Program-made: the position numbers and the translations under genes | In this document: positions 11,274 to 18,338 of the stretch, one piece after another | Layout of the letters: each line of letters begins with the position of its first letter | Numbering within the stretch: position 1 is the stretch's first letter | NCBI GenBank assembly: GCA_041666425.1 | Contig: JBAYHA010000015.1 | Location: 1-18,338 of the forward strand | Direction: 5' to 3' | DNA: 18,338 nt | Source of the DNA: JBAYHA01 sp041666425 | GTDB taxonomy: Bacteria; Patescibacteriota; Patescibacteriia; UBA11705; JABHMO01 | The notes under the pieces: generated by a model | What the model was told of the DNA's origin: nothing | Seen by the model: only the letters and a program-made list of their open reading frames with translations | Database searches by the model: none

Positions 11274-11480
11274 CTACGAATCTACGAATAACTAAGCTTC
11301 GAATACTGCTAATGCTGCAAATAATTAGGCGACGGATGCTACAAATGCTTCGAATGCTGCAAATATTATGAATAATTAAGATTTTAATAATACTAATAAA
11401 AATTCAATATTTGTAGTATGCGTAGTGTATTATTAGTAGGTTCGTAGAATTTGCAGATTTATTATTAGCAGATTAGTAGC
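11274..11480 (+). repeat. Inverted array of degenerate 8-9 bp TTCGTAG-type units between dnaB and ybaB
   Basis: The left part (11274 to ~11360) is made of CTNCNAA units: CTACGAA twice, CTTCGAA, CTGCTAA, CTGCAAA, CTACAAA, CTTCGAA, CTGCAAA. The right part (~11410-11480) holds the complement orientation: TTTGTAG, TTCGTAG, TTTGCAG, TTAGCAG, TTAGTAG. The centre (~11365-11405) is plain AT-rich sequence. It fills most of the 278-nt gap. I see no gene, DnaA box or clear terminator in it. Confidence 0.75.
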
Positions 11481-11482
11481 GG

Positions 11483-12865
11483 TTATTCTTCTATCGTCCC
11501 AGCCTGATAACGTTGTTCAAGATTGCGAAAGCAGGCGCGTGGTCCGTCGAATAATAATTTTGTTACGCCGGTTGGACCGTTTCTATGCTTGGCAATGTGA
11601 ATTTCCGCCAGAAGTTTGTCTTGGGCGGTTAATTCTTCTTCGCGATAATTACGATCTGCCGCTTTGCGGTAAATGAACAAAACAACGTCAGCGTCTTGTT
11701 CAATAGAACCTGATTCGCGCAAGTTGGCCAATTTTGGAATGGCCGGTTTGCACATTTCTACGGCTCGACTTAATTGTGAAAGTGCCAAGACGGGAATATC
11801 TAATTCACGAGCAATACCTTTTAGTGATCTGGTGATTTCGGCTACGGCTTGGACTCGGTTTTCTGCGTTTTCGCGCGCTTCCATAAGTTGCAAATAATCG
11901 ATAACAATCAATCCAAGATTATGTTCTGATTTCAATCTACGCGCTTTTGTGCGTATCTGCATAACGTTCAGAGCGGCGGAATCATCAATAAAAATTGGTG
12001 CTTCGGACAAAATACCCATGGCGTGACCGATGCGTGGAAAATCATCATCTTCTTCGCGGTCGGATAATCGGCCGGTGCGCATTTTCCAAAGATCAACGTT
12101 GGCTTCGGCGCAAAGTAAGCGATCAACAAGTTGTTCTTTGCTCATTTCCAAACTGAATATGCCAACCGGAACTTTGGCGCGAATGGCTACGTTGCGAACA
12201 ATATCCAAAGCGAGAGAAGTTTTGCCGACCGAAGGCCTAGCTGCCAATATTATTAAATCGGATCTTTGGAAACCGGCCAATAAATTGTCCAGATCGATAA
12301 ATCCGGTAGGCACTCCACGAAGTTGGCCGGAGTTTTTGTGCAGTTCATCAATGCGGTCAAATGTTGCGCCAAGAATGCTATTGATACCAACAAACGATTG
12401 ACGCAAAAAATTTTGGGAAATGGAAAAAAGTTTTTGTTCGGAAAGATCAAGTAACGTGTCTATTTCTTCTTCTTCGTGTTCACTCAATTCGGCAATTTCG
12501 CGAGAAACGTGTTGTAGCCGGCGCAACGTGGATTTCTTTTTTATAATATTGGCGTATTGAACAATATGAGAGGAAGTTGGTACGAGACTGGCCAGAGAAG
12601 CCAAATAAGCGCGTCCGCCGATTTTTTCTGTTTGGTTACGTTCGCCGATAAGGTTGCTTACGGTCAAAATATCGATCGGTTCTTGGCGAGTAAATAAAAT
12701 TTGCATCGCTTCATAGACAAAGCGATGCGCGTCTTTGTAAAAATCTTCGGGTTCGATGATATCGGAAATTCGGTCAAAGGCATTTTTGTCAATCAAAAGA
12801 GCACCGAGTAAAGATTGTTCGGCTTCGATATTTTGTGGGGGTAAAAAGTTTTTTTCATCAGCCAT
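11483..12865 (-). CDS. dnaB: Replicative DNA helicase DnaB
   Basis: A 460-residue hexameric 5'-3' helicase that unwinds DNA at the replication fork. The N-terminal DnaB-N helical domain (~10-110) opens with PPQNIEAEQSLLGALL, followed by a linker and the RecA-like ATPase. Walker A is AARPSVGKTSLA (208-219), the Walker B region LIVIDYLQLM (319-328), ALSQLSRAVE is at 361-370, and LRESGSIEQDADVV with the final KHRNGPTG complete the DnaB motifs. Length is typical and there is no intein. ATG 12865 fits the family start; no Shine-Dalgarno or confident promoter is visible in the 83-nt gap upstream. It lies between the folate genes and ybaB-recR on the same strand. Confidence 0.97.
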   Translation of the reverse strand: MADEKNFLPPQNIEAEQSLLGALLIDKNAFDRISDIIEPEDFYKDAHRFVYEAMQILFTRQEPIDILTVSNLIGERNQTEKIGGRAYLASLASLVPTSSHIVQYANIIKKKSTLRRLQHVSREIAELSEHEEEEIDTLLDLSEQKLFSISQNFLRQSFVGINSILGATFDRIDELHKNSGQLRGVPTGFIDLDNLLAGFQRSDLIILAARPSVGKTSLALDIVRNVAIRAKVPVGIFSLEMSKEQLVDRLLCAEANVDLWKMRTGRLSDREEDDDFPRIGHAMGILSEAPIFIDDSAALNVMQIRTKARRLKSEHNLGLIVIDYLQLMEARENAENRVQAVAEITRSLKGIARELDIPVLALSQLSRAVEMCKPAIPKLANLRESGSIEQDADVVLFIYRKAADRNYREEELTAQDKLLAEIHIAKHRNGPTGVTKLLFDGPRACFRNLEQRYQAGTIEE

Positions 12866-12948
12866 AAAGTTGTATTCAATGCTTTCATTTTAAACCAAAA
12901 TTTCAGTTTTGTCTTGGGGAAAAGGTGAGGATAAGTTTTTGTCTAAAT

Positions 12949-13782
12949 TTACTTATTTTTGTGGATTTTTAAAAGGTTTTGCAACAACATGGCAATGGTC
13001 ATTGGTCCGACTCCTCCCGGCACGGGGGAGATAAATTTGACTTTTGGTAAGACTTGGTAGAAATCAACATCGCCAACAATTTGGCCGTTTATTTTGTTAA
13101 TACCAATGTCAATGATGATAGCATTTTTTTTGATTTGTTCGGCTCGTATAAATTGCGGTTGTCCGATAGAGACAATTAAAACATCAGCTGATTTTAGTTT
13201 TTCTTGGTAGTCGTTGTCTTGTAATGTTTTGATGGAAATTTCATTGGATTCATCAAAAAGTTCCAAAAATGGTCGACCAAAAATTTTGTGATTGCAAAGA
13301 ATGGTGATTTTTTTGTTGGTCAAGTTTTCTCCGGTTGAGCGCAGTAGTTCCATTACACCAAGAATAAGCGGGGAATAAATTTTTGTTTCATTGTTTTTGT
13401 TTTTTTGTAAATTTTGTTCGTGAAAACCGTCAATGTCTTTTTGCGGTAAAATTCTGTTGATGATTTCGTTGGTTGGAAATTCTGTAGGGAGAGGAAGTTG
13501 AACTAAAATTCCGTCAGTTTCCTTGTCTTTGTTTAAAAAATCAATCACCTGAAAAATTTCCGTGACGGGAGTTTTTTTTGAAAAAAAATATTGGTGAAAA
13601 TTAATTTGACAAAAATCGCAAGCTCTTTTCTTTAATTTTACATACAAATGAGAACTGGGATCATCTCCAATAAGAATGGCCGCCAAATTCGGTGTGTTTT
13701 TCATTGGCAAAACTTGTTGACGAATTTGGTGCAAAATCTGTTCGCTTAAAGCTTTTCCATTGAGAATTTTTTCATTATTCAT
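12949..13782 (-). CDS. folD: FolD: bifunctional methylenetetrahydrofolate dehydrogenase/cyclohydrolase, divergent
   Basis: A 277-residue protein of the family that interconverts 5,10-methylene-, methenyl- and 10-formyl-THF with NADP. Conserved substrate-site blocks are SHLYVKLKKRAC (the Tyr and Lys of YxxxK), DGILVQLPLP, KDIDGFH, and the PVPGGVGPMTIAML signature at the C-terminus. The cofactor region is unusual. The canonical VVGRSxxVGxP appears as ILCNHKIFGRP, lacking the Gly-Arg-Ser, and the VTxCHSxT strand is replaced by ISIKTLQDN. NADP binding, and so the dehydrogenase step, may be altered. The start is ATG 13782, which follows the glyA stop by 1 nt. A reading frame from 13824 would overlap glyA and adds non-conserved residues. 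GlyA supplies the methylene-THF that FolD uses. Confidence 0.93.
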   Translation of the reverse strand: MNNEKILNGKALSEQILHQIRQQVLPMKNTPNLAAILIGDDPSSHLYVKLKKRACDFCQINFHQYFFSKKTPVTEIFQVIDFLNKDKETDGILVQLPLPTEFPTNEIINRILPQKDIDGFHEQNLQKNKNNETKIYSPLILGVMELLRSTGENLTNKKITILCNHKIFGRPFLELFDESNEISIKTLQDNDYQEKLKSADVLIVSIGQPQFIRAEQIKKNAIIIDIGINKINGQIVGDVDFYQVLPKVKFISPVPGGVGPMTIAMLLQNLLKIHKNK

Positions 13783-13783
13783 A

Positions 13784-15028
13784 TTAAGTGTTTGAATAAA
13801 TAGGGAAATCTGACAACAGGGCAATAATTTCGTTTTTTATTTTTTGTAATTCGGCTTGGTTGGTGCGATTTTCTATGGCGCGATTGATAAATTCGGCTAC
13901 TTGGATAAATTCCTTTTCGGTAAATCCTCGGGTGGTCATGGCCGGAGTGCCAAGTCGAATGCCTGATGGATCGAGTGGGGAGCGCGGATCATCGGGGATC
14001 ATGTTTTTGTTGCAAGTAATATTTACTGAGTCAAGTAGTTCTTGTGCTTCTTTGCCGGAAATATTTTTGTTTTGCAAGTCAATGAGTAAAAGGTGGTTGT
14101 CTGTTGTGTTAAAGACAATTTTGAAAGAAAATTCTTTTAATTTTATTTCAAGAGCTTTGGCGTTTTGTAAAATTTGTTTGGCATAATTTTTGAATTCAGG
14201 TTGCAGAGCTTCGCCAAAACATACGGCTTTGGCTGCGATATTATTTTCGTGTGGTCCGCCTTGTAATCCGGGAAAAACGGCTTTGTCAACTTTTTTGGCG
14301 TGAATTTGTTTGCAAAAAATCATTCCACCTCGTGGTCCGCGCAAAGTTTTGTGTGTGGTGGTCGTCACAATATCAAAAATTGGTACAGGATTGTTCATAA
14401 CTCCGCCGGCAATTAACCCTGCGATATGCGCAATATCTGCCATGGTATAAGCATGGACTTCGTCAGCAATTTCTTTTATTTTTGTGTAATCGATTTCGCG
14501 CGAATAAGCGCTGTAGCCGACCAAAATCATTTTTGGTTTTTCGGTAATAGCCATTTGGCGCAAATTTTCGTAATCAATAAGTCCGGTTGTTAAATCCGTT
14601 TTGTAGCGCACAAAACGAAAAATTTTGCTCATAAAAGTTACCGGATGTCCGTGGGTCAAGTGTCCGCCATGAGAAAGATCCATACCAAGAATGGTGTCGC
14701 CGGGATTTAATAAAGCAAAATAAGCTGCTAAATTGGCCGGTGCTCCGGAAAGTGGTTGGACATTGACATGTTCGGCGTGAAAAAGTTGTTTGGCGCGTTC
14801 TATGGCCAGGTTTTCTATGACATCAACATTTTCCGTGCCACCGTAATAGCGATTGCCGGGATAGCCTTCGGAATATTTGTTGGTAAGAACACTACCGAGC
14901 GCTTCGAGTACTGCTGGTGAAACAAAGTTTTCCGAAGGAATAAGTTCGATGACTTGTTGTTGTCTTTTGATTTCATTTTGGATTGCCGAGAATACGGCTG
15001 GATCCTGTTTTTGTAAATTGTTGCTCAT
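13784..15028 (-). CDS. glyA: Serine hydroxymethyltransferase
   Basis: A 414-residue PLP enzyme that converts serine and THF to glycine and methylene-THF. Family marks are LIPSENFVSPAV near the N-terminus, KYSEGYPGNRYYGG (51-64), the DLSHGGHLTHG block (117-127), MADIAHIAGLIAGG (196-209), and TTTTHKTLRGPRGG (222-235) with the PLP Schiff-base Lys227. Length matches bacterial GlyA. The last codons reach to 1 nt before folD, and the start lies 2 nt after the FecR-like gene stop, so the three genes form one tight operon. No Shine-Dalgarno is visible. Confidence 0.97.
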   Translation of the reverse strand: MSNNLQKQDPAVFSAIQNEIKRQQQVIELIPSENFVSPAVLEALGSVLTNKYSEGYPGNRYYGGTENVDVIENLAIERAKQLFHAEHVNVQPLSGAPANLAAYFALLNPGDTILGMDLSHGGHLTHGHPVTFMSKIFRFVRYKTDLTTGLIDYENLRQMAITEKPKMILVGYSAYSREIDYTKIKEIADEVHAYTMADIAHIAGLIAGGVMNNPVPIFDIVTTTTHKTLRGPRGGMIFCKQIHAKKVDKAVFPGLQGGPHENNIAAKAVCFGEALQPEFKNYAKQILQNAKALEIKLKEFSFKIVFNTTDNHLLLIDLQNKNISGKEAQELLDSVNITCNKNMIPDDPRSPLDPSGIRLGTPAMTTRGFTEKEFIQVAEFINRAIENRTNQAELQKIKNEIIALLSDFPIYSNT

Positions 15029-15030
15029 AA

Positions 15031-16860
15031 TTATTCAAAAGTTATTGATATTTCATTGCTGGTTATTCCGCAAGCGCCATTAATATTTTCACAAACGATA
15101 AAATAATAAACTTGTCCTTTTTCTAGATTTTGAAATGCATCGGAATTCTCATTATTTGACAAAAGTAGATGGTGATCTTGTCCTCCTTGGAAATTAACAT
15201 TTGGTGTTTTGCTTAAAATAGTTAAAAATCCGTTTTGCGGTTTGAAACCGATCGTCTGCCAATTCAAATCTATTTTTTGATTGAAAAAATGACCTGATAA
15301 AATGATATTTTTTTCGAGCGGTTTTATTTCCACGGTTATTTTTTGTGAAAAATTTTTACAGAGATTATTTTCATTGAGCAGACAAAGTTGAAAATAGTGC
15401 TTTCCGGCTGATAATGATGTCCATTGATATTCGTTTTCCGAATGGGTGAATAATTTGTTTTCACCTTGTGACAAGTCGCTGTTTTCGGCTGGAAGTTTGC
15501 TCAGACGATAGCTCCCTTGTTCATTTTTGAGCCAACTGAAACTCACGGAGTCGTCGGCTACTTGATAAGTTAATTGCAATTCGTCGGTTTTTTTTAATTC
15601 AAAAATAATCGGGTTGCCTGGATCAAGACAGCGATCATTTTGCCAAGCGCAAAGTTGAAAATGATAAGTGCCAAAAGGCAATTCCGTGAAGGAGTAGGTC
15701 GTTTCATTATTTTTTAGTTCAACAAAAAAAGATGTTTTGGTGTCGATTGGTTGATTGAATCCTTTGTACAGGCGAAAAGAGGAAAAAGTTTCTTTGATTG
15801 TGTGTTGCCAGTCAAGGATGATATTTTGTTGTTCGTTTTTGGCTGAAAGATTGATTAGAGATAAATTTTTGGTGCAAAAGATATTCAAGATTATTTTGTT
15901 GCGGTCGCCGTTTTCTTCGGCGATTATTTCGATTTCATTTTTGCCCGGTTGCAGTGGCAGTTCGGTGGAAAAGTTTCCCGCTTGATTTTTTATTTCCATG
16001 CCAAGCGCATAAATTTTGGCATTGGTTGTTGTTTCGCCGCTTATTTTTATTTTGTCGCTGTCGGTTTTTTGTTCGGTCTGTTGCGGTTCGGTCAAAATAA
16101 GCTTCAAAAGATCACCAAAGATTCCCAAGTCGGCTTTTTGTGCTTGATCCAATTGCAGATTGTAGGAAAACCAATCTTTTTTTAGCAAATCGGCGATGGA
16201 TAGGGTTTCTGTTTTGATGGAATTTTCTTGATCAAGTTGGGGATTGATTCTGGCAAATTCGCCTTGTTCGACAGTTTTTAAGTTGTCGATTGATTCGTTG
16301 TCAAAAATTTTTACTTTTAATTTGTTTTCTATGGACCAAACGTCGGTTAGATTTCCGCTTGTCAAAATATTAAAAGCCGTGCCAAGTGCGGTGATTTCCG
16401 TGGCGCCGTTTTTTATTTGATAAATAGCCAAAGAGTTCGGATTAAGACGGTGGTAAGCTTCGCCGGATCTTTGTTCAATAAGAATATCTGTTTCTTCCAA
16501 AGTTAAAAATTTTATTTCCGCGTTTTGATTTAATCTGATTTGACTTTTGTCAGGGAGTTCGACGATTGCTTTGGCGTCGGCGAGTGTGCGCAGAGAGGTG
16601 TCCGCGCCGATGACATAATTGTCGGATAATTTTTGCCACGAACCGGTTTTTTGTTTGATTTCGATTTCTCCGGTTTGAAAAATAATATTGGCGGAAACGA
16701 TTTGGCCGATTTTGCTTTGCTCGGTTGTTTCATTTGATTTTTTGGCGCGTTCTATTGACCAATTGATGAAATAAATAAAAGCCAAAAGGCAGATTATCAA
16801 GAAATAAAATTTGCGACTTTTGTAAAAAGGCTTTTTGTAATAATAATTTGATTGGTTCAT
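15031..16860 (-). CDS. Membrane-anchored FecR-domain protein with Ig-like and three Fn3-like domains
   Basis: A 609-residue protein with a basic N-terminus, one transmembrane helix (~17-34), and a large outside region. Residues ~85-205 form a FecR-like domain (ADAKAIVELPDKSQIRLN, a GxA-Y segment, TALGTAFNI). Residues ~271-329 resemble the Ig-like repeat often seen in such proteins (ISGETT...AKIYA...GNFSTELPLQPGKNEIEI). Then come three Fn3-like domains of ~90-95 residues, each ending with an aromatic-rich strand and a close Cys pair: C404/C411, C493/C501, C590/C597. There is no enzyme motif. FecR domains occur in anti-sigma regulators, but no sigma factor is encoded nearby, so a structural or adhesive envelope role is as likely. 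The leader before ATG 16860 is G-free for 55 nt and forms the left arm of a large inverted repeat. It is followed 2 nt later by glyA. Confidence 0.85.
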   Translation of the reverse strand: MNQSNYYYKKPFYKSRKFYFLIICLLAFIYFINWSIERAKKSNETTEQSKIGQIVSANIIFQTGEIEIKQKTGSWQKLSDNYVIGADTSLRTLADAKAIVELPDKSQIRLNQNAEIKFLTLEETDILIEQRSGEAYHRLNPNSLAIYQIKNGATEITALGTAFNILTSGNLTDVWSIENKLKVKIFDNESIDNLKTVEQGEFARINPQLDQENSIKTETLSIADLLKKDWFSYNLQLDQAQKADLGIFGDLLKLILTEPQQTEQKTDSDKIKISGETTTNAKIYALGMEIKNQAGNFSTELPLQPGKNEIEIIAEENGDRNKIILNIFCTKNLSLINLSAKNEQQNIILDWQHTIKETFSSFRLYKGFNQPIDTKTSFFVELKNNETTYSFTELPFGTYHFQLCAWQNDRCLDPGNPIIFELKKTDELQLTYQVADDSVSFSWLKNEQGSYRLSKLPAENSDLSQGENKLFTHSENEYQWTSLSAGKHYFQLCLLNENNLCKNFSQKITVEIKPLEKNIILSGHFFNQKIDLNWQTIGFKPQNGFLTILSKTPNVNFQGGQDHHLLLSNNENSDAFQNLEKGQVYYFIVCENINGACGITSNEISITFE

Positions 16861-16868
16861 GTTTGGTA

Positions 16869-16960
16869 GTTTGTAAAGTTAAAAGTTTGTAAGGTTTATA
16901 AAGTTATAATGATTTCTCTTATACTTTACGAACTTTATGAACTTTAAAAACTTTATAAAC
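16869..16960 (-). repeat. Large imperfect inverted repeat of ACTTTATAA-type units between elp3 and the FecR-like gene
   Basis: The left arm (16869-16910) consists of GTTTGTAAA/GTTTATAAA units and the right arm (16921-16960) of CTTTACGAA/CTTTATAAA units. The arms are reverse complements with scattered mismatches around a ~10-nt spacer (16911-16920). The right arm includes the elp3 stop codon, and the left arm ends 8 nt before the FecR-like start. In a read-through mRNA this would fold into a long AT-rich hairpin directly before that start. Confidence 0.75.
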
Positions 16961-18338
16961 TGTTAATGCTCATATACGTCCCATCTTTTTTGAATTTTAA
17001 TTTGCGATAAAATCCGCGGACACCAACTCCGGAAATGACCGAAAGTTTTTTGTAATTATATTTTTTTGAAATTTCGATCGCTTTATTTGTTAGCAATGTA
17101 CCAAATCCGTGATGTTGAATATCTTTTGATTTTTTATAGAAAGAAGAAACTTTGCCATAAGTATGCACTTCGCGAATAATGGCGGAGCCTTTTAATTCTT
17201 TTAAAAAATGATTTTTTCTTTCGGTTGGTAAAAATAAACGCAAAAAGGCATAAAGTTTGTTTCGATCAGGTGAAGCATATTGCAAGAAAATTTCGGTGCC
17301 ACCGGTAACGAAATATTCGGTAGTGAAAAGTTTGGCTTTCTTTATGTTTGTTAAATCTTCTCGCGCTTCACGACAGCGAATGCAGTGACATTTTAAATTA
17401 AGTTCATGCAATTTTTTTTGTAGAATTTCGCGCAAATTGCTAACTAAATTTCCAGCGCTGATACTTTCGGCTGGGATATCACGGATTAAACGAATAATGC
17501 GCACATATTCCGGCGTTAAAATTTTTATTTTTAAAAGTAAATCGATTAATGTTTCATTTGAATACGGTTTGTATTTTTTGTTTTGCCAAAGTTTGTAAAG
17601 TTGCGTGCCTTTGGTGACTACGGTCGGATAGATTTTTATAAAGTCAGGTCGAAAATCAGGCTGACTGTACATTTTTACAAAAGTTTCCAAATCTTTGTCA
17701 GGATTGGAGAATGGTAAGTTGGGCATGAGGTGATAACAGATTTTGAATCCGGCGGAACGCAAAAGTTGGGTGGCTTTTATTGTTTCAAAAATTCCGTGGC
17801 CACGACAATTTTTCTTTAAAATTTCATCATCAAGAATTTGCACGCCCATTTCCACTTTGGTAACGCCAAGTTGGCGCCAAAGAGTGATATTTTTTTCATT
17901 GATCAAATCGGGACGCGTTTCTACCGTTATGGCAACCAAACGATGTTTGGCCGTTTCGTTTATTTTTTGTGCTTGTTCGATGTTGGAGCTTTTTTTGCCA
18001 TTGGCGGCATCGAAACATTTTTTTATAAAGTTTTTTTGGTAGGTGATTGGCAAGGAACTCCATGATCCGCCCATAATAATCAATTCAATTTTGTTGGTGT
18101 TGTGTCCGTTGTTGTCGAGAGCGCGTAATCTTTGGGTTACTTGGCGAAAAGGATCAAAATTATTGGCGATGGCGCGCATGACGGCCGGTTCGTTGGACAA
18201 ATAACTTTTTGGCATGGTTTTTTCGGTTGGGCAGAACAAACATTTTCCGGGACAAGGAAACGGCTTGGTCAAAACAGCCACCGGTGCGACTCCGGAAAGT
18301 GTGCGAATTTTGCGTTTTATCAAAACATGTTCTAACTC
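16953..18338 (-). CDS. Elp3-family tRNA uridine-34 C5 carboxymethyl synthase (radical SAM + GNAT), 5' partial
   Basis: The frame is open to the window edge (codons for ELEHV precede the TTG at 18323), so the N-terminus, probably ~80 residues, is missing. About 461 residues are visible. Counting from that TTG as residue 1, the radical SAM cluster is C24-x3-C28-x2-C31 after the Elp3 signature RTLSGVAPVAVLTKPFPC. PAVMRAIANNFDPF, LIIMGGSW, ETRPDL and VEMGVQILDDEIL follow. C312-x-C314-xx-C317 (CHCIRCREAR) are the zinc-site Cys of this family. The C-terminal GNAT domain (~380-456) has REVHTYG, QHHGFGTLL and VISGVGVRGFYRKL. Elp3 uses acetyl-CoA and SAM to build the cm5U side chain at tRNA U34. It is standard in eukaryotes and archaea but restricted in bacteria; Dehalococcoides and Patescibacteria members are known. 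It stands first in the visible minus-strand unit. Confidence 0.95.
   Translation of the reverse strand, partial: ELEHVLIKRKIRTLSGVAPVAVLTKPFPCPGKCLFCPTEKTMPKSYLSNEPAVMRAIANNFDPFRQVTQRLRALDNNGHNTNKIELIIMGGSWSSLPITYQKNFIKKCFDAANGKKSSNIEQAQKINETAKHRLVAITVETRPDLINEKNITLWRQLGVTKVEMGVQILDDEILKKNCRGHGIFETIKATQLLRSAGFKICYHLMPNLPFSNPDKDLETFVKMYSQPDFRPDFIKIYPTVVTKGTQLYKLWQNKKYKPYSNETLIDLLLKIKILTPEYVRIIRLIRDIPAESISAGNLVSNLREILQKKLHELNLKCHCIRCREAREDLTNIKKAKLFTTEYFVTGGTEIFLQYASPDRNKLYAFLRLFLPTERKNHFLKELKGSAIIREVHTYGKVSSFYKKSKDIQHHGFGTLLTNKAIEISKKYNYKKLSVISGVGVRGFYRKLKFKKDGTYMSINSL

Noticed and set aside
11274..11480. Possible origin of replication next to dnaB
   Set aside because: No DnaA-box-like TTATNCACA cluster, no dnaA or dnaN nearby, and no visible skew evidence within the window.
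12030..12401. Plus-strand frame of 123 codons inside dnaB
   Set aside because: Serine- and arginine-rich composition without family features, opposite a fully conserved dnaB region.
12866..12948. Promoter for dnaB in the gap to folD
   Set aside because: A TAAAAT preceded by TTTGGTT is present on the minus strand, but no acceptable -35 at 16-18 nt was found and the extension does not match the other promoters.
13783..13824. Upstream extension of folD to 13824
   Set aside because: It would overlap the end of glyA and adds residues not fitting the family; ATG 13782 directly after the glyA stop fits.

Overview
The window looks like an AT-rich chromosome segment from an uncultivated bacterium of the Patescibacteria / Candidate Phyla Radiation, probably on the Parcubacteria side; this placement is inferred. 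The evidence is a cluster of tandem short pilins, an alanyl-tRNA synthetase with no C-terminal C-Ala domain, a stand-alone bacterial Elp3, a divergent FolD, very short gene spacing, and almost no Shine-Dalgarno sequences. UGA is used as an ordinary stop (alaS and the gene ending at 4295), so there is no sign of the UGA-Gly code of Gracilibacteria/Absconditabacteria. I saw no rRNA, tRNA, CRISPR array or complete insertion sequence.

Plus-strand half (1-9746): four tandem prepilin-like genes (the first cut by the window edge) run into a secreted D-Ala-D-Ala carboxypeptidase. A small coiled-coil protein, a putative lipoprotein of unknown function with its own promoter and terminator, and mnmA follow. 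Next come a REP-associated tyrosine transposase (RAYT) with REP-like palindromes around and inside it, alaS, a WecA/MraY-like sugar-1-phosphate transferase, and rplU preceded by a 157-nt inverted-repeat leader.

Minus-strand half (9826-18338, transcribed right to left): a 5'-partial elp3, a membrane-anchored FecR/Fn3-like protein, glyA-folD, dnaB, ybaB-recR, and a small six-cysteine secreted or membrane protein. The halves converge at about 9.75-9.82 kb, where two terminators of opposite polarity stand back to back.

Functional themes: envelope and pili (pilins, carboxypeptidase, glycosyl-1-P transferase, FecR protein); tRNA U34 modification (MnmA for 2-thiolation, Elp3 for the C5 side chain) and aminoacylation (AlaRS); one-carbon folate metabolism (GlyA, FolD); replication and recombination (DnaB, RecR, YbaB).

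The least explained signals are between the genes. They are (a) degenerate 8-9 bp repeats of three sequence families, one of which forms G-free leaders ending at start codons; (b) inverted arrays of such units; (c) the long structured element in front of rplU; (d) a REP-like palindrome translated inside the RAYT gene; and (e) two small secreted-protein genes that alone carry strong Shine-Dalgarno sites. Five candidate promoters share a TTTG(A/C) extension directly before the -10 box.
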